Assembly (NCBI GenBank): GCA_023433925.1
Contig: JAEYTO010000091.1
Coordinates: 1 to 47,616 of the forward strand
Length of the DNA: 47,616 nucleotides
Reading direction: 5' to 3'
From: Pseudomonadota bacterium
GTDB taxonomy: Bacteria; Desulfobacterota; Desulfovibrionia; Desulfovibrionales; Desulfovibrionaceae
Program-made: the position numbers and the translations under genes
Notes under the pieces: generated by a model
Told to the model about the DNA's origin: nothing
The model's input: the letters and a program-made list of their open reading frames with translations, nothing else
Databases searched by the model: none
Shown: positions 16,495 through 25,509 of the stretch, piece by piece
How positions within the stretch are numbered: the first letter of the stretch is position 1
Layout: every line of letters begins with the position of its first letter

Positions 16495-16947
16495 ATGGTG
16501 CAGGTGAAGAAGATTCTGTGCGCGGTCGATTTTTCCGAAGCGAGCAAGGAAGTCGCGGGCTACGCGGCATACATGGCGGGCAGCCTCAAGGCCGAGGTCC
16601 TCGTGCTCTACGTGGCCCCGTCCCTCAGCCAGTACGTGGGCTTCCACGTGCCGCCCAGCTCCATCGAGAGCTTCGTCAAGGAGATCGTGGCCGGGGCGGA
16701 CAAGTCCATGGAGGCCTTCCTGTCCGAGCACTTCAAGGGTTTGAGCGTCCGCGGCGAGGTGGTCACGGGCTATGCCGCCGAGGAGATCCTGAACATCGCG
16801 GAAGAGGAAAAGGCGGACATGATCATCATGGGCACCCACGGCCGCCGGGGCATCGACCGAATCCTGTTCGGCTCCGTGGCCGAGCGCGTGGTCAAGAACG
16901 CCAGGTGCCCAGTGCTCACGGTGCGGCCCGGCATGGCCTATACGTAG
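16495..16947 (+). CDS. Universal stress protein, ATP-binding type
   Basis: 150 residues, single UspA domain. The nucleotide-binding motif G-x2-G-x9-G-S is complete (GTHGRRGIDRILFGS, about 117-131), marking the ATP-binding branch. KKILCAVDFSEAS at the start is the usual first strand with its Asp. It is a cytoplasmic dimer in the family. GGAGG at 16483-16487 precedes the ATG. It has its own promoter and terminator, so it is a single-gene unit. Confidence 0.95.
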   Translation: MVQVKKILCAVDFSEASKEVAGYAAYMAGSLKAEVLVLYVAPSLSQYVGFHVPPSSIESFVKEIVAGADKSMEAFLSEHFKGLSVRGEVVTGYAAEEILNIAEEEKADMIIMGTHGRRGIDRILFGSVAERVVKNARCPVLTVRPGMAYT

Positions 16948-16967
16948 GCAGACAATCCCGGATTCCC

Positions 16968-17004
16968 CGGCCGGAGGCGCCTTGGGCGTCTCCGGCCGTT
17001 TTCT
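16968..17004 (+). terminator. Rho-independent terminator after the usp gene
   Basis: 14-bp stem CGGCCGGAGGCGCC/GGCGTCTCCGGCCG with one G-T pair, 3-base loop, then TTTTCT. Confidence 0.85.
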
Positions 17005-17134
17005 CGCGGAAGATTCCGGCAGATGAAGCCGGAACTTCGCGGAGCAAGCGCCCCGGCATGCTCCACGCTTGACCAACCCCCGCCTCCTGGCCCAATGTAC
17101 GGCCCTTCATCCACTATTCGACCAGGCAGCCCCC

Positions 17135-18268
17135 ATGAGCACATCCATTCCCGCCATCCGGGTCAGGCCCGAGGCCGAGGGCTTCAAGCCCTACTCGCCC
17201 GGCCTGTCCATCGACGAGATCAAGGCGCGCCACGGCCTGTCCAACGTGATCAAGCTGGCCAGCAACGAGAACCCCCTGGGCGTGTCGCCCGTGGTGCGCA
17301 AGGTCATCGAGGAGAAGGCCGGCCTGGCCTTCCGTTACCCGCAGTGCGGCTATCCGCGCCTGCGCCAGGCCATCGCCGAAAACCTCGGCGTGGACGTGGC
17401 GGGCGTGGTGGCCGGCAACGGCTCGGACGAGATCATCGACCTGCTCGTGCGCGTGCTCTGCCGGCCCGGCCAGGACCACGTGCTCGCGGCCCGGCCGTGC
17501 TTCTCGGTCTACGGCTCCCAGGCGCGCATCTGCGGGGTGGACTTCCGCCAGGTGGACTTGAACCCGGACTTCTCCCTGCCCCTGGACCGCCTGGCCGACG
17601 CCGCCGACGAGCACACGGCCCTCGTCTTCGTGACCAGCCCGGACAACCCCACGGGCGTGGCGGCGCGGACCGACGACCTGGAGGCCTTTGCCCGCGCCCT
17701 GCCTTCGCGCACGCTGCTGGCCGTGGACGAGGCCTACATCGACTTCGTGGACGACCAGGAGCGTGCAAGCCTCCTGCCGCGCCTGATTTCTCGGGCTGGC
17801 CTGCCCAACGTGGCCCTCGTGCGCACCTTCTCCAAGGCCTACGGCCTAGCCGGACTGCGCCTGGGCCTGGGCGTGCTCCCGGCCGATTTGGCCGACATCG
17901 TGCTGCGCGTGCAGATGCCCTTTTCGGTCAACCTGCTCGCCGAGGAGGCCGGCATCGCCGCCATGGCGGATGAGGTGTTCCACGCCGAAACCCTGCGCGT
18001 GACCCGCGAGGGCCGCGACTGGTTGACCAGCGAGCTTTCGGCCCTGGGCTGCGCGCCCGTGCCTTCCCAGGCCAACTTCATCATGTTCGCGCCGCCCATG
18101 GAGGCCCGGGCCGTGTTCGAGGGGCTCCTGCGCCGGGGCGTCATCGTGCGGCCCCTGGCCAGCTACGGCCTGGCGGACAGGATTCGCGTGAGCATCGGCC
18201 GCATGGACGAGAACCGGGCCTTCGTGGCCGCGCTCAAGGAAGTCCTTGCCGAGGGGGCGCGCGCATGA
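17135..18268 (+). CDS. hisC: Histidinol-phosphate aminotransferase
   Basis: 377 residues, fold type I PLP enzyme. FSKAYGLAGLRLG holds the PLP lysine (Lys234), SNENPLG near the start and TSPDNPTG are the HisC motifs, and RVSIGRMDEN is near the end. It makes histidinol phosphate in histidine synthesis. The start at 17135 gives MSTSIPAIRVRPE; the ribosome site is weak (AGGCAG) and an upstream in-frame ATG at 17069 has none either. The stop overlaps the cmk start (ATGA), so the two are coupled. Confidence 0.95.
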   Translation: MSTSIPAIRVRPEAEGFKPYSPGLSIDEIKARHGLSNVIKLASNENPLGVSPVVRKVIEEKAGLAFRYPQCGYPRLRQAIAENLGVDVAGVVAGNGSDEIIDLLVRVLCRPGQDHVLAARPCFSVYGSQARICGVDFRQVDLNPDFSLPLDRLADAADEHTALVFVTSPDNPTGVAARTDDLEAFARALPSRTLLAVDEAYIDFVDDQERASLLPRLISRAGLPNVALVRTFSKAYGLAGLRLGLGVLPADLADIVLRVQMPFSVNLLAEEAGIAAMADEVFHAETLRVTREGRDWLTSELSALGCAPVPSQANFIMFAPPMEARAVFEGLLRRGVIVRPLASYGLADRIRVSIGRMDENRAFVAALKEVLAEGARA

Positions 18269-18927
18269 GCCGCCTCATCGTGACCCTGGACGGGCCGGCC
18301 GGCGTGGGCAAGACCACCCTGGCCAAGCGGCTGGCCGAGGCCCTGGGCGTGGCCTATCTGGATACCGGGGCCATGTTCCGCGCCGTGGCCTGGAAGCTCG
18401 GCGAGGGCGCCTGGGACTGGCCCGAGCAGCGGCTGTCGGAAGCCCTTGGGGCCATGTGCTTCAGCCTGTCGGGGCAAGGCGCGGACTCGCGCCTGTCCTT
18501 GAACGGCGAGCCGCTGTCCGAGGCCATCCGCACCGAGGCCGTGGCCCGCTGGGCCTCCAACGTGGCCCGGCTGCCCGTGGTGCGCGCGGCGCTCAAGAAG
18601 GCTCAGCAGGACATCGGCCGCGACTGTCCGCTGGTGGTCGAGGGCCGCGACATGGGCAGCGTGGTCTTCCCGGCCGCGCCGCGCAAGTTCTTTCTCGACG
18701 CCGACCCGGCGGTGCGCGCCGAGCGCCGCGTGGACCAACTTCGCCAGGCCGGCCAGGCAGCGGACTTCGAGGAGACCCTGGCACAGATCAAGGCTCGCGA
18801 CGACCAGGACCGCAACCGCGCCGCGGCCCCGCTCAAGCCGGCCGCCGACGCGGTGATCGTGGACACCTCCCGCCTGGATGTGGAGGGCGTGTTTCAGGTC
18901 ATCCTCGGGCATATTCGCAAGCAGTAG
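18265..18927 (+). CDS. cmk: Cytidylate kinase
   Basis: 220 residues. P-loop GPAGVGKTT at 10-18, LDTGAMFRAVAW, and VVEGRDMGSVVFP are the CMP kinase signatures. It phosphorylates CMP and dCMP with ATP. The ATG overlaps the hisC stop. The 71 bases after it hold no clear terminator before the convergent PLD-like gene. Confidence 0.96.
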   Translation: MSRLIVTLDGPAGVGKTTLAKRLAEALGVAYLDTGAMFRAVAWKLGEGAWDWPEQRLSEALGAMCFSLSGQGADSRLSLNGEPLSEAIRTEAVARWASNVARLPVVRAALKKAQQDIGRDCPLVVEGRDMGSVVFPAAPRKFFLDADPAVRAERRVDQLRQAGQAADFEETLAQIKARDDQDRNRAAAPLKPAADAVIVDTSRLDVEGVFQVILGHIRKQ

Positions 18928-18998
18928 CAGGGCTCCGCCCTCGCGCCCCCGGTCGAGAGGAGAAAGGTAACACTCCAAAAGAACTAAGTCTGAATTGG

Positions 18999-21900
18999 CT
19001 ATCCAGCTTCACCTTCCGAGCCAGCATTTGAAACCATAAGTTCATCCACTTGATCGAGGAACGCGGCGAGTTCGCCGCCTGGCTGGCCTGTGCCTTGCGA
19101 CCGCCATTCATCCATTGGCCTGCTCATTGCAAATTTGCGGGTGTCTTGTGACAGCTTCTCCAGCTCGTTGTTTGTCATGTCGTGCATGCGCAAATAGTAC
19201 TGACTCCAGCGGGTAAAGGTCAGAATCCACATCGAGACTATCAAGGCATCGTTCCATCGCGACCAATTGGAGGTACTAGCGAGGGGCTGTTGCACGATCC
19301 GTTGTTGCCGCTTCAAGAGCGCCTTCATCGGCTTCAAGCTGGCCTGCTGTTGTTCGTGGCTGCTATGGGCGAAAAGGAACGCGGCGGTTTTGGTCGTCTG
19401 CCCTTCGCGCGTGCTTTCAAACAGTCGTAAGTGGTTCTGTTTCGGCCCGAGCAGCGCAGCCAGTTCCTGAACCCAGATTTCACACGCGTCGTCGACGTTG
19501 GCGTGGTCATTCTCCAACAAGGGAGAGACCACATCTTGGAACAGCCATGGCTCAGCCCAGCACAGTTGCCGCATATGCCCACGCAGGGAATCGATCAAGC
19601 GCGTCAGCTCTTCGGAGGTTATGGTTTCCGGCAGTGCCTCATGCAGCGCCTCGACCAGTCCGTTGTATATTTCGGCTTTCTCCGGATCCCTTGCCGCGTG
19701 CGCAACCATCCAGCCCAGGGCCTGCACCTGCTCAGGACCGGAAAAGGTGGTGACCAACTGCCGCACGGCAGCGAGCCCTCCCGGTTTCTCCAACTCTCGC
19801 TCAACAGCGTTCAGCCCCAACCAGCGCAACAGGCCACGGCTGCTGTGAAGGAGATGATCCCGTTGACATTCGCCAATGCCGAACTCTAGGGACAGCGAAA
19901 TCTCATTGATGATCTGGCTCAACAGCGACAGTCGCATCACGTCCAGACGTTGAGGCTCCACTGGAACATTGGCCATCTGAGTCTCGGCGCTGCCCATGAG
20001 GGCGTCCGGGGCATATCGCCACAGAAGCTTGATGGCATAGAACTCCGCCCAGGTCAGGGCTGTGTATTTTATCGCATGGTAAAAGTGATACGTGTGATAG
20101 GAACTGTGGAGTAGGGTCTCGATAGGTTCCTGGAAGAAATTGGGAGGTATTACATCCAATTCCTTGTTCGGCTCATCATGCTCGCGGTTGAATGCGGTCT
20201 CAAGGAATCGCGCCAGTAATTCCAGAACATCCCGCCTGGATTCGAATTCGCGAAAAACGTCGTCTTCTGTGTGTGAATGCGCGAGGATGTCGCCAAGTAC
20301 ATCCCACATCGCCGAGAAGTTTGTAAAATCGCTTCCCTGCTGGATCAGGCAAGTATGCAAACCTTTCGTCCCTGGCAGAACCAACGAGTTTCCCTTGAGC
20401 AGGCCATGCGCAGCCATCTGCGCCTTCAACAGATCGCCGCACAAGCCTTGGAGCGAAGGCTCGCCGGTCCATACGCTCAGCACGTCGCCTGCTCGGGCCT
20501 TTTCGAGGAAACGCAGTGGTTCGTAATGTTGCAGTGCCGCCGACGATGCCGTGGAGTTGAAGAGAAGCCGCATGGAAGGAGTTGCGCTTTCGCCTTCGGA
20601 CAGCGCGGCCACCGCCTCCCGCACCAATCCGGACATGTATCGCTCGACTTGCAGCAGGACATCGGAAGGAATCGGAGTGATCAGCAAAGGATAGTTTTGA
20701 GCCACAGTCTGGAACGAGTTGGACAGGTGGAAACCTGCGACTGGGAGCCCATCCGAGCCCATGACCAGGATGTAGCGATCATGCAATCGGCCTTCTTTCA
20801 GGCCGTAGATGCGCAGCTTGATGCGCTTCAGAAGTTGGCGGTTATGCTCACAATGGGCCACCAGATTGTCAATTCCACTCGGGGAGGGCTTGTCGGCTTC
20901 ACACGGCGAGCTGTCGCCCTTTTCAGACGACTCCTTGGGGAGAGACCTGAAGATGATGTAGTCGGAGTCCTCTGTCGCGCAGAGCAACACCAGCCCTAAG
21001 CCGGCGTCTTCAAAATAGGGATCGAAAATGACCACTTGGTGCTGCTGATACTTGGCCAGCAGCCTCTTGAACCACTCCACGAACTGTAAGCGCCCCTCGC
21101 CGTCGCCCTGGCCCCAACGCAGGAAAAACCGCCCCTCCGACTTAGGCGGATGGAGGCGTGTAACAAGGGATGCGAGATCGCGGTTGACCGGGACCCAAGG
21201 ATCCGCCTCACGCCCGCCGATGCGGTCAGTTCTGTCTAAATTGCCGTGCCTAATCGCCAGGGCTGCCTTCACCCGCGCTGACGCGGACGGCCGAGTGGTC
21301 TTTTCCAGCCAATCGAATTTAACCGAGCGCGCACCGTGACCCGCCACATGAATCTGTAAATGGAGCTCGCGGAGATAGCCGATCCGCCAGCGGCAACAAA
21401 GTACGCCCTGGTGAGAATGCTCGCCATCGAAGCCGAAGATTTCCAGTTCGGTTTCGTCGGTCCTCGCACGCAGTTGGTCGCTTACCTCAAACCTGCACTC
21501 GAACGTACCCTCCGCATCGCGTTCTGCCGTGGCGAGGCCCGCAGAGACGATCTGTCCATCGCTCATGATGCTCAGGCGGAACAGGAAGCCATTGAAGTGC
21601 GGAACCTGCATCGGGTTGAATCGGGCGACCAGGGCGAGCGGGGCGTCTGTCCAACTTACATCCAGCAGGCTCCGCTCTTGTTCATCCAACGCGGGAAAGA
21701 CCAGAAGTTCAAGGTCGCCGAATCGGGCGCTGTCGGCGCCACCAAAATCCAGACCTGTATCCGCGTTGAGGCGCTTAACCACGGATGCTGTCAAGGCTAC
21801 GTCGTAGTCTTGGCCCAGGCGGAACAGCGCTCCCTTATTCGCTTGAGTGATAGAAGCGCTGAAAGCCCCAGCTCCGTCATGGGGGCTGGAGAGCGAACGC

Positions 21901-22349
21901 CGATCATGTGCATCGCGGTTGAGCAGGTAGGCGACAGGGCGAAAGGCCAGATTCGCAGCGGCAAGCGCGGTCGTCCCAAAACGCGCCTTCAAATTGTCTG
22001 AAAGTCCGAGATTCAGTTCTTCGCTGATTGCCGAGACGGTTCTGCCGACGCTCAATTGCCGAAGAATCTCTGCGCAATGGACGCTTTTGACGTACAGGTT
22101 AAGTTTGATGATTTGCGCTTGGACTTGCCCGCAGGGATGGAAGTCCTCATCGTCACTGGCGGACCAGCTATCGCTGGAATAACAGTAGGGGAGAAGACGA
22201 CCGTAGACGACGCGATTTTCAATCAATTGCTCGGACTTGATCTGCAATATCCACATCTGTAACGCGCAGTGGCGGGCATCCTCTGAGAACAGCCGTTCTA
22301 GCCGACTGTCGTTGAGCAGATCGTCGAGTGCAGGGATCACTATTCCCAT
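18999..22349 (-). CDS. Very large PLD-like protein, possible VPA1262 family; defence candidate
   Basis: 1116 residues, uninterrupted. Residues about 1-390 are an unrecognised mixed domain (VYGRLLPYCYSSDSWSASDD near residue 50; SSPHDGAGAFSASI near 160). About 430-600 looks like a PLD-type phosphodiesterase domain: VVIFDPYFED (Asp443) and LHDRYILVMGSDG (His523, Arg525) followed by FHLSNSFQ and NYPLLITPI, i.e. a variant of HKD with Arg for Lys. The rest is helical and unrecognised. From memory the N-terminus resembles the VPA1262 family; I could not check this. GAGGGA lies 7 bases before the ATG, which is only 18 bases after the HDOD stop on the same strand. GC and codon use are visibly lower and more mixed than either neighbour, so it is probably acquired. 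Confidence 0.75.
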   Translation of the reverse strand: MGIVIPALDDLLNDSRLERLFSEDARHCALQMWILQIKSEQLIENRVVYGRLLPYCYSSDSWSASDDEDFHPCGQVQAQIIKLNLYVKSVHCAEILRQLSVGRTVSAISEELNLGLSDNLKARFGTTALAAANLAFRPVAYLLNRDAHDRRSLSSPHDGAGAFSASITQANKGALFRLGQDYDVALTASVVKRLNADTGLDFGGADSARFGDLELLVFPALDEQERSLLDVSWTDAPLALVARFNPMQVPHFNGFLFRLSIMSDGQIVSAGLATAERDAEGTFECRFEVSDQLRARTDETELEIFGFDGEHSHQGVLCCRWRIGYLRELHLQIHVAGHGARSVKFDWLEKTTRPSASARVKAALAIRHGNLDRTDRIGGREADPWVPVNRDLASLVTRLHPPKSEGRFFLRWGQGDGEGRLQFVEWFKRLLAKYQQHQVVIFDPYFEDAGLGLVLLCATEDSDYIIFRSLPKESSEKGDSSPCEADKPSPSGIDNLVAHCEHNRQLLKRIKLRIYGLKEGRLHDRYILVMGSDGLPVAGFHLSNSFQTVAQNYPLLITPIPSDVLLQVERYMSGLVREAVAALSEGESATPSMRLLFNSTASSAALQHYEPLRFLEKARAGDVLSVWTGEPSLQGLCGDLLKAQMAAHGLLKGNSLVLPGTKGLHTCLIQQGSDFTNFSAMWDVLGDILAHSHTEDDVFREFESRRDVLELLARFLETAFNREHDEPNKELDVIPPNFFQEPIETLLHSSYHTYHFYHAIKYTALTWAEFYAIKLLWRYAPDALMGSAETQMANVPVEPQRLDVMRLSLLSQIINEISLSLEFGIGECQRDHLLHSSRGLLRWLGLNAVERELEKPGGLAAVRQLVTTFSGPEQVQALGWMVAHAARDPEKAEIYNGLVEALHEALPETITSEELTRLIDSLRGHMRQLCWAEPWLFQDVVSPLLENDHANVDDACEIWVQELAALLGPKQNHLRLFESTREGQTTKTAAFLFAHSSHEQQQASLKPMKALLKRQQRIVQQPLASTSNWSRWNDALIVSMWILTFTRWSQYYLRMHDMTNNELEKLSQDTRKFAMSRPMDEWRSQGTGQPGGELAAFLDQVDELMVSNAGSEGEAG

Positions 22350-22367
22350 ATGAGTTCCCTCGCATTT

Positions 22368-23471
22368 TCAGCCAATCGTCCTGAACAGCCCCGGCAGCAC
22401 AGCCTCGGCGTTTTCCGCGATGGCCGCCAGGTCCGAGGGTTGAAGCTCCAGGCTGTCCCAAGCCTGCTCCGAGAAGGGCGGCAGGAAGTACTCGCCCGAC
22501 AGGCCGTAGCCCAGGGCGCGGCTCATGATGTCGGCCAGGTGGACCACGGCGTTCTCGCGCACCTGCTCGGAGATCTCCGGGATATGGTGGTAGAGCACGG
22601 TGGAGCGCAGGGTCGGCGGCAGCTCCCACTTGCGGAAGAGCAGGCTGCCCAGGGTCGAGTGGTCGTAGCCGATCTCGTCCTGCTCGGCGTAGTGCAGATA
22701 CATCTGCCGCGTGCTGGCCTTGAGCAGGGCCTTGCGCGACATGTCGGGCATGGCCTGGAAGAGCACGAGCCGGCCCATGTCGTGCAGCAGCCCGCCCAGG
22801 AAATGGTACTCCTTGTCGCGCACGCCGGCTCGCTCGGCGATGAGCCGCGCCAGCACGCCCGTGGACAGGGCGTGCTGCCAGAAGGCGGGCAGGTCGATAA
22901 GCTCGGGCGGTATGTCCTTGAAGTGGGTCATGACGGACATGGCCGAGGCGAGCAGGCTGAGCTGCTCGGTGCCCACGAGCGACACGGCGCGCAGGATGGA
23001 GTCGACCGTGCGGCCGGAGCCGTAGAATGGGCTGTTGACCAGCTTGAGCAGCCGGGCGGCCAGGCTCGGGTCCGAGCTGACGATGTCGGCGATGTCCGCT
23101 GTGGTCTTGTGCTTGTCGGCCAAGGCCGACTGGAGCGCGGTGTAGATCTGCGGGGGCGAGGGCAGCTCCAGGTCGGCCAGGGCCATGAAGTCCGGGTCGA
23201 TGCCGGGCTGGCGCGCGCTCTCGTCGGGCTTGTCGTCGGCGAGCTGGGCGAAGAAGCGGCGCTCCTTTTCCAGCACGTGGTCGCGTCTGCGACTGTCCAG
23301 ACGCCGCCGGCGGGCTGACTGGCCAAGGGTGAAGAGCATGGCCACGGCCGGGTGCTCGCGGTCCGCGAAACGGAACACGCCGCTGGTGATGCCGCGCGCG
23401 GCGTCTGTCGCCGGGTCTTCCCTGACAGGTACGGTCTTGCCGCCCGCGGGCCGCTCGTTATGTGCTGTCAT
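22368..23471 (-). CDS. HDOD-domain protein
   Basis: 367 residues from ATG at 23471. The HDOD domain occupies about residues 95-300 (LPSPPQIYTALQ, SSDPSLAARLLKLVNSPFYG, LLHDMGRLVLFQAMPD). Members are signalling proteins related to HD phosphohydrolases and often act with cyclic-di-GMP or two-component systems. AAGGAG sits only 2 bases from this ATG; another in-frame ATG at 23570 and TTG at 23594 would add 33 or 41 residues but lack a ribosome site, so the start is uncertain. No membrane segment. The large PLD-like gene follows after 18 bases. Confidence 0.88.
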   Translation of the reverse strand: MTAHNERPAGGKTVPVREDPATDAARGITSGVFRFADREHPAVAMLFTLGQSARRRRLDSRRRDHVLEKERRFFAQLADDKPDESARQPGIDPDFMALADLELPSPPQIYTALQSALADKHKTTADIADIVSSDPSLAARLLKLVNSPFYGSGRTVDSILRAVSLVGTEQLSLLASAMSVMTHFKDIPPELIDLPAFWQHALSTGVLARLIAERAGVRDKEYHFLGGLLHDMGRLVLFQAMPDMSRKALLKASTRQMYLHYAEQDEIGYDHSTLGSLLFRKWELPPTLRSTVLYHHIPEISEQVRENAVVHLADIMSRALGYGLSGEYFLPPFSEQAWDSLELQPSDLAAIAENAEAVLPGLFRTIG

Positions 23472-23762
23472 GTCTCCTTCCGCTGGGGGCCTTGAGATCG
23501 GATGCGCCGCGTCGGATTTGCCGGCTTTGCTTGGCTCATCCGGGTCCTTCAGGCTGGGCGCGCGCAGCATACCCTTGGCCAGCCGCCGGAGCAAGAGCCC
23601 GCGGATGGCTGTTGCGGGCGCGGGCGATGGCGTTTATAAGGCTGACGTCCCGCCCGAGCGCCGCGCGGCCGGAGCCTCGGCCCCGGAAAGCCCGAAGCCA
23701 TGCCAGGACGCGAGCCGGCGCCCGAAGCCGCCGGCCTTCCCCCCAACACGCCAGGAGCCGTC

Positions 23763-24962
23763 ATGCCGCCCGCCAAGCAAGGCACGGGAACCGCCCGCCC
23801 TGACCAGTTCTCCCGCGTGCTGCCCGCGCTCCTGTTCATCGTGGTGGTATTCTTCCTGACCTTCATCTCGCGCATGGTCTTCGGCCCGCTCATGGTCGTC
23901 ATCGAGGGCGACCTGGGCATCAGCCACTCCCAGGCCGGCGGGCTGTTCCTGTTCATGTCCCTGGGCCTGTCGGGCGGGCTGCTCAGCGCCGGGGTCCTGT
24001 CGGCCTACATCGTGCACAAGCGCATGGTCGTGCTCTCGGCCCTGCTCATCGGCCTGGGGCTGCTCCTGGCCGGCGGGATGCAGGGCCTCTGGGGGCTGCG
24101 CGCCGCGCTCATGGCCGTCGGCTACGGCGCGGGCCTGTACCTGCCCTCGGGCCTGGCCATGATCACCTCGCTGGTCGAGCCGCGCAACTGGGGCAAGGCC
24201 CTGTCGCTGCACGAGGCCGCGCCCAACATGAGCTACATCCTGGCTCCGCTGCTGGCCGAGATGATGGTGGCCCAGGCTTCCTGGCGCGCGGGCGTGACCG
24301 TGCTCGGCGCGTGCTGCCTGGCCGTGGGCCTGGCCTTTCTGGCCTGGTTCGACCGCGGGCGCTTCACGGGCGAGGTGCTCAACCCCGACCTGGCCCGGCG
24401 CATCGTGCGCGTGCCCGCCTTTTGGCTGCTCACGCTGTCCATGGGCCTGGCCGTGGGCGCGAGCATCGGCCCCTACGCCATGCTCCCGCTCTACCTCACG
24501 GACCTGGGCTGGTCGCGGCCCGAGGCCAACCATCTCCTGGCCGTCTCGCGCATCTCCGGGGTGCTCATGGCCTTCGTCTCCGGCTGGCTCACGGACCGTC
24601 TCGGCGTGCGCTGGACCATGGGCGGGTATTTCCTGCTCTGCGGCCTGGTCACGGCCCTGTTGGGCCTGACCACGGGCTCCTGGCTCGTGGCCGTGGTGCT
24701 CCTGCAGCCGGCCGTGTCGGTGTGCTACTTCCCGGCCGGGTTCACGGCCGTGTCCCGTGTGTTCGAGCCGCGTGTGCGCGGGGCCGCCGTGGCGCTCATG
24801 ACGCCGTTCACGGGCTTCTTCGGCGCGGGCCTTGTGCCGGCCGTCCTCGGCGCGTTCGGCGAGGCGGGCGCGTTCGGCACGGGCTTCGTGGTCCAAGGCT
24901 GTCTGCTCCTTACGCTCCTGGCGATCCTGCCCCTGCTGCGCATCGAGGCGCGCGAGGCCTGA
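23763..24962 (+). CDS. MFS transporter
   Basis: 399 residues with about 12 hydrophobic helices and the usual positive loops (SAYIVHKRM after the second helix; DRLGVRWTMGG in the second half, the MFS loop motif). It is a single-protein secondary carrier of the inner membrane; substrate unknown. The start at 23763 is chosen for AGGAG 6 bases upstream; an ATG at 23700 would add 21 Pro/Ala-rich residues without a ribosome site. Divergent from the HDOD gene. Confidence 0.9.
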   Translation: MPPAKQGTGTARPDQFSRVLPALLFIVVVFFLTFISRMVFGPLMVVIEGDLGISHSQAGGLFLFMSLGLSGGLLSAGVLSAYIVHKRMVVLSALLIGLGLLLAGGMQGLWGLRAALMAVGYGAGLYLPSGLAMITSLVEPRNWGKALSLHEAAPNMSYILAPLLAEMMVAQASWRAGVTVLGACCLAVGLAFLAWFDRGRFTGEVLNPDLARRIVRVPAFWLLTLSMGLAVGASIGPYAMLPLYLTDLGWSRPEANHLLAVSRISGVLMAFVSGWLTDRLGVRWTMGGYFLLCGLVTALLGLTTGSWLVAVVLLQPAVSVCYFPAGFTAVSRVFEPRVRGAAVALMTPFTGFFGAGLVPAVLGAFGEAGAFGTGFVVQGCLLLTLLAILPLLRIEAREA

Positions 24963-24969
24963 GCATGCC

Positions 24970-24998
24970 TTGACAGGGCAATCCCGAGAACCTAGCTT
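24970..24998 (+). promoter_or_regulatory. Strong sigma-70 promoter
   Basis: TTGACA, 17 bases, TAGCTT, followed by an AT-rich tract (TTTTAATTATATTTT). Predicted start about 30 bases before the ATG of the Sm-like protein gene. Confidence 0.75.
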
Positions 24999-25034
24999 GT
25001 TTTAATTATATTTTCGATCAAGGAGACCAACATC

Positions 25035-25397
25035 ATGGCGCACGATGTCAGACTTGTGAAGCTCATCAACGGCGATACGGTCCTTGGCAAGTGGGACGAG
25101 GCCGATAAGAAGCTCAAGGACGTGGCCGTCATCCAGACCATACCCACGCAGCAGGGTGCGCAGATGCTCCTGCTGCCCTTCGGCTATCCCTTCGAGACCG
25201 AGATCACCGGCGAGATCGACGAGCGGCACATCATGTACATCTTCAAGAAGTTTCCGGAAGAGCTCAAGACCAAGTATCTGGAAGCCATCAGCAACCTGAC
25301 CCTGGCCACGGGCGGCGACCTGCGCAGCCTCGACAGGATGGCCCAGGGCAGCCGTGGTCCGGTGAGCGACTTCGCCTCGCAGTTCCTCAAGAAGTAG
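25035..25397 (+). CDS. Small conserved protein resembling a bacterial Sm-like fold
   Basis: 120 residues. VRLVKLINGDTVLGKWDE then VAVIQTIPTQQGAQMLLLPF reads like the strand pattern of Sm/LSm-like small proteins found in bacteria and phages; the C-terminal 40 residues are helical and polar. No Cys, no signal peptide. AAGGAGA precedes the ATG. It has its own strong promoter and a terminator, so it is probably a well-expressed single gene. The family assignment is from pattern only and RNA binding is not shown. Confidence 0.75.
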   Translation: MAHDVRLVKLINGDTVLGKWDEADKKLKDVAVIQTIPTQQGAQMLLLPFGYPFETEITGEIDERHIMYIFKKFPEELKTKYLEAISNLTLATGGDLRSLDRMAQGSRGPVSDFASQFLKK

Positions 25398-25437
25398 CTC
25401 GCCAAGACGAGCGCGCTTGAGCCGATGACGCGTGAGT

Positions 25438-25460
25438 AAGGGTGGCTCGCCACCCTTTTC
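25438..25460 (+). terminator. Rho-independent terminator
   Basis: Stem AAGGGTGGC/GCCACCCTT followed by TTC and GCGTTTTT. It ends the Sm-like protein transcript and shows that the following gene does not start at the GTG at 25432. Confidence 0.8.
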
Positions 25461-25509
25461 GCGTTTTTCCGGCCCGGACCTGGCCCTCCGCACACCAACC
25501 AGGAATAGT

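Noticed and set aside
25432..25509. Upstream GTG start for the radical SAM gene
   Set aside because: It would place the coding start on top of the terminator of the preceding gene; ATG at 25510 fits the family start (MRELLPLLPRPSRY).
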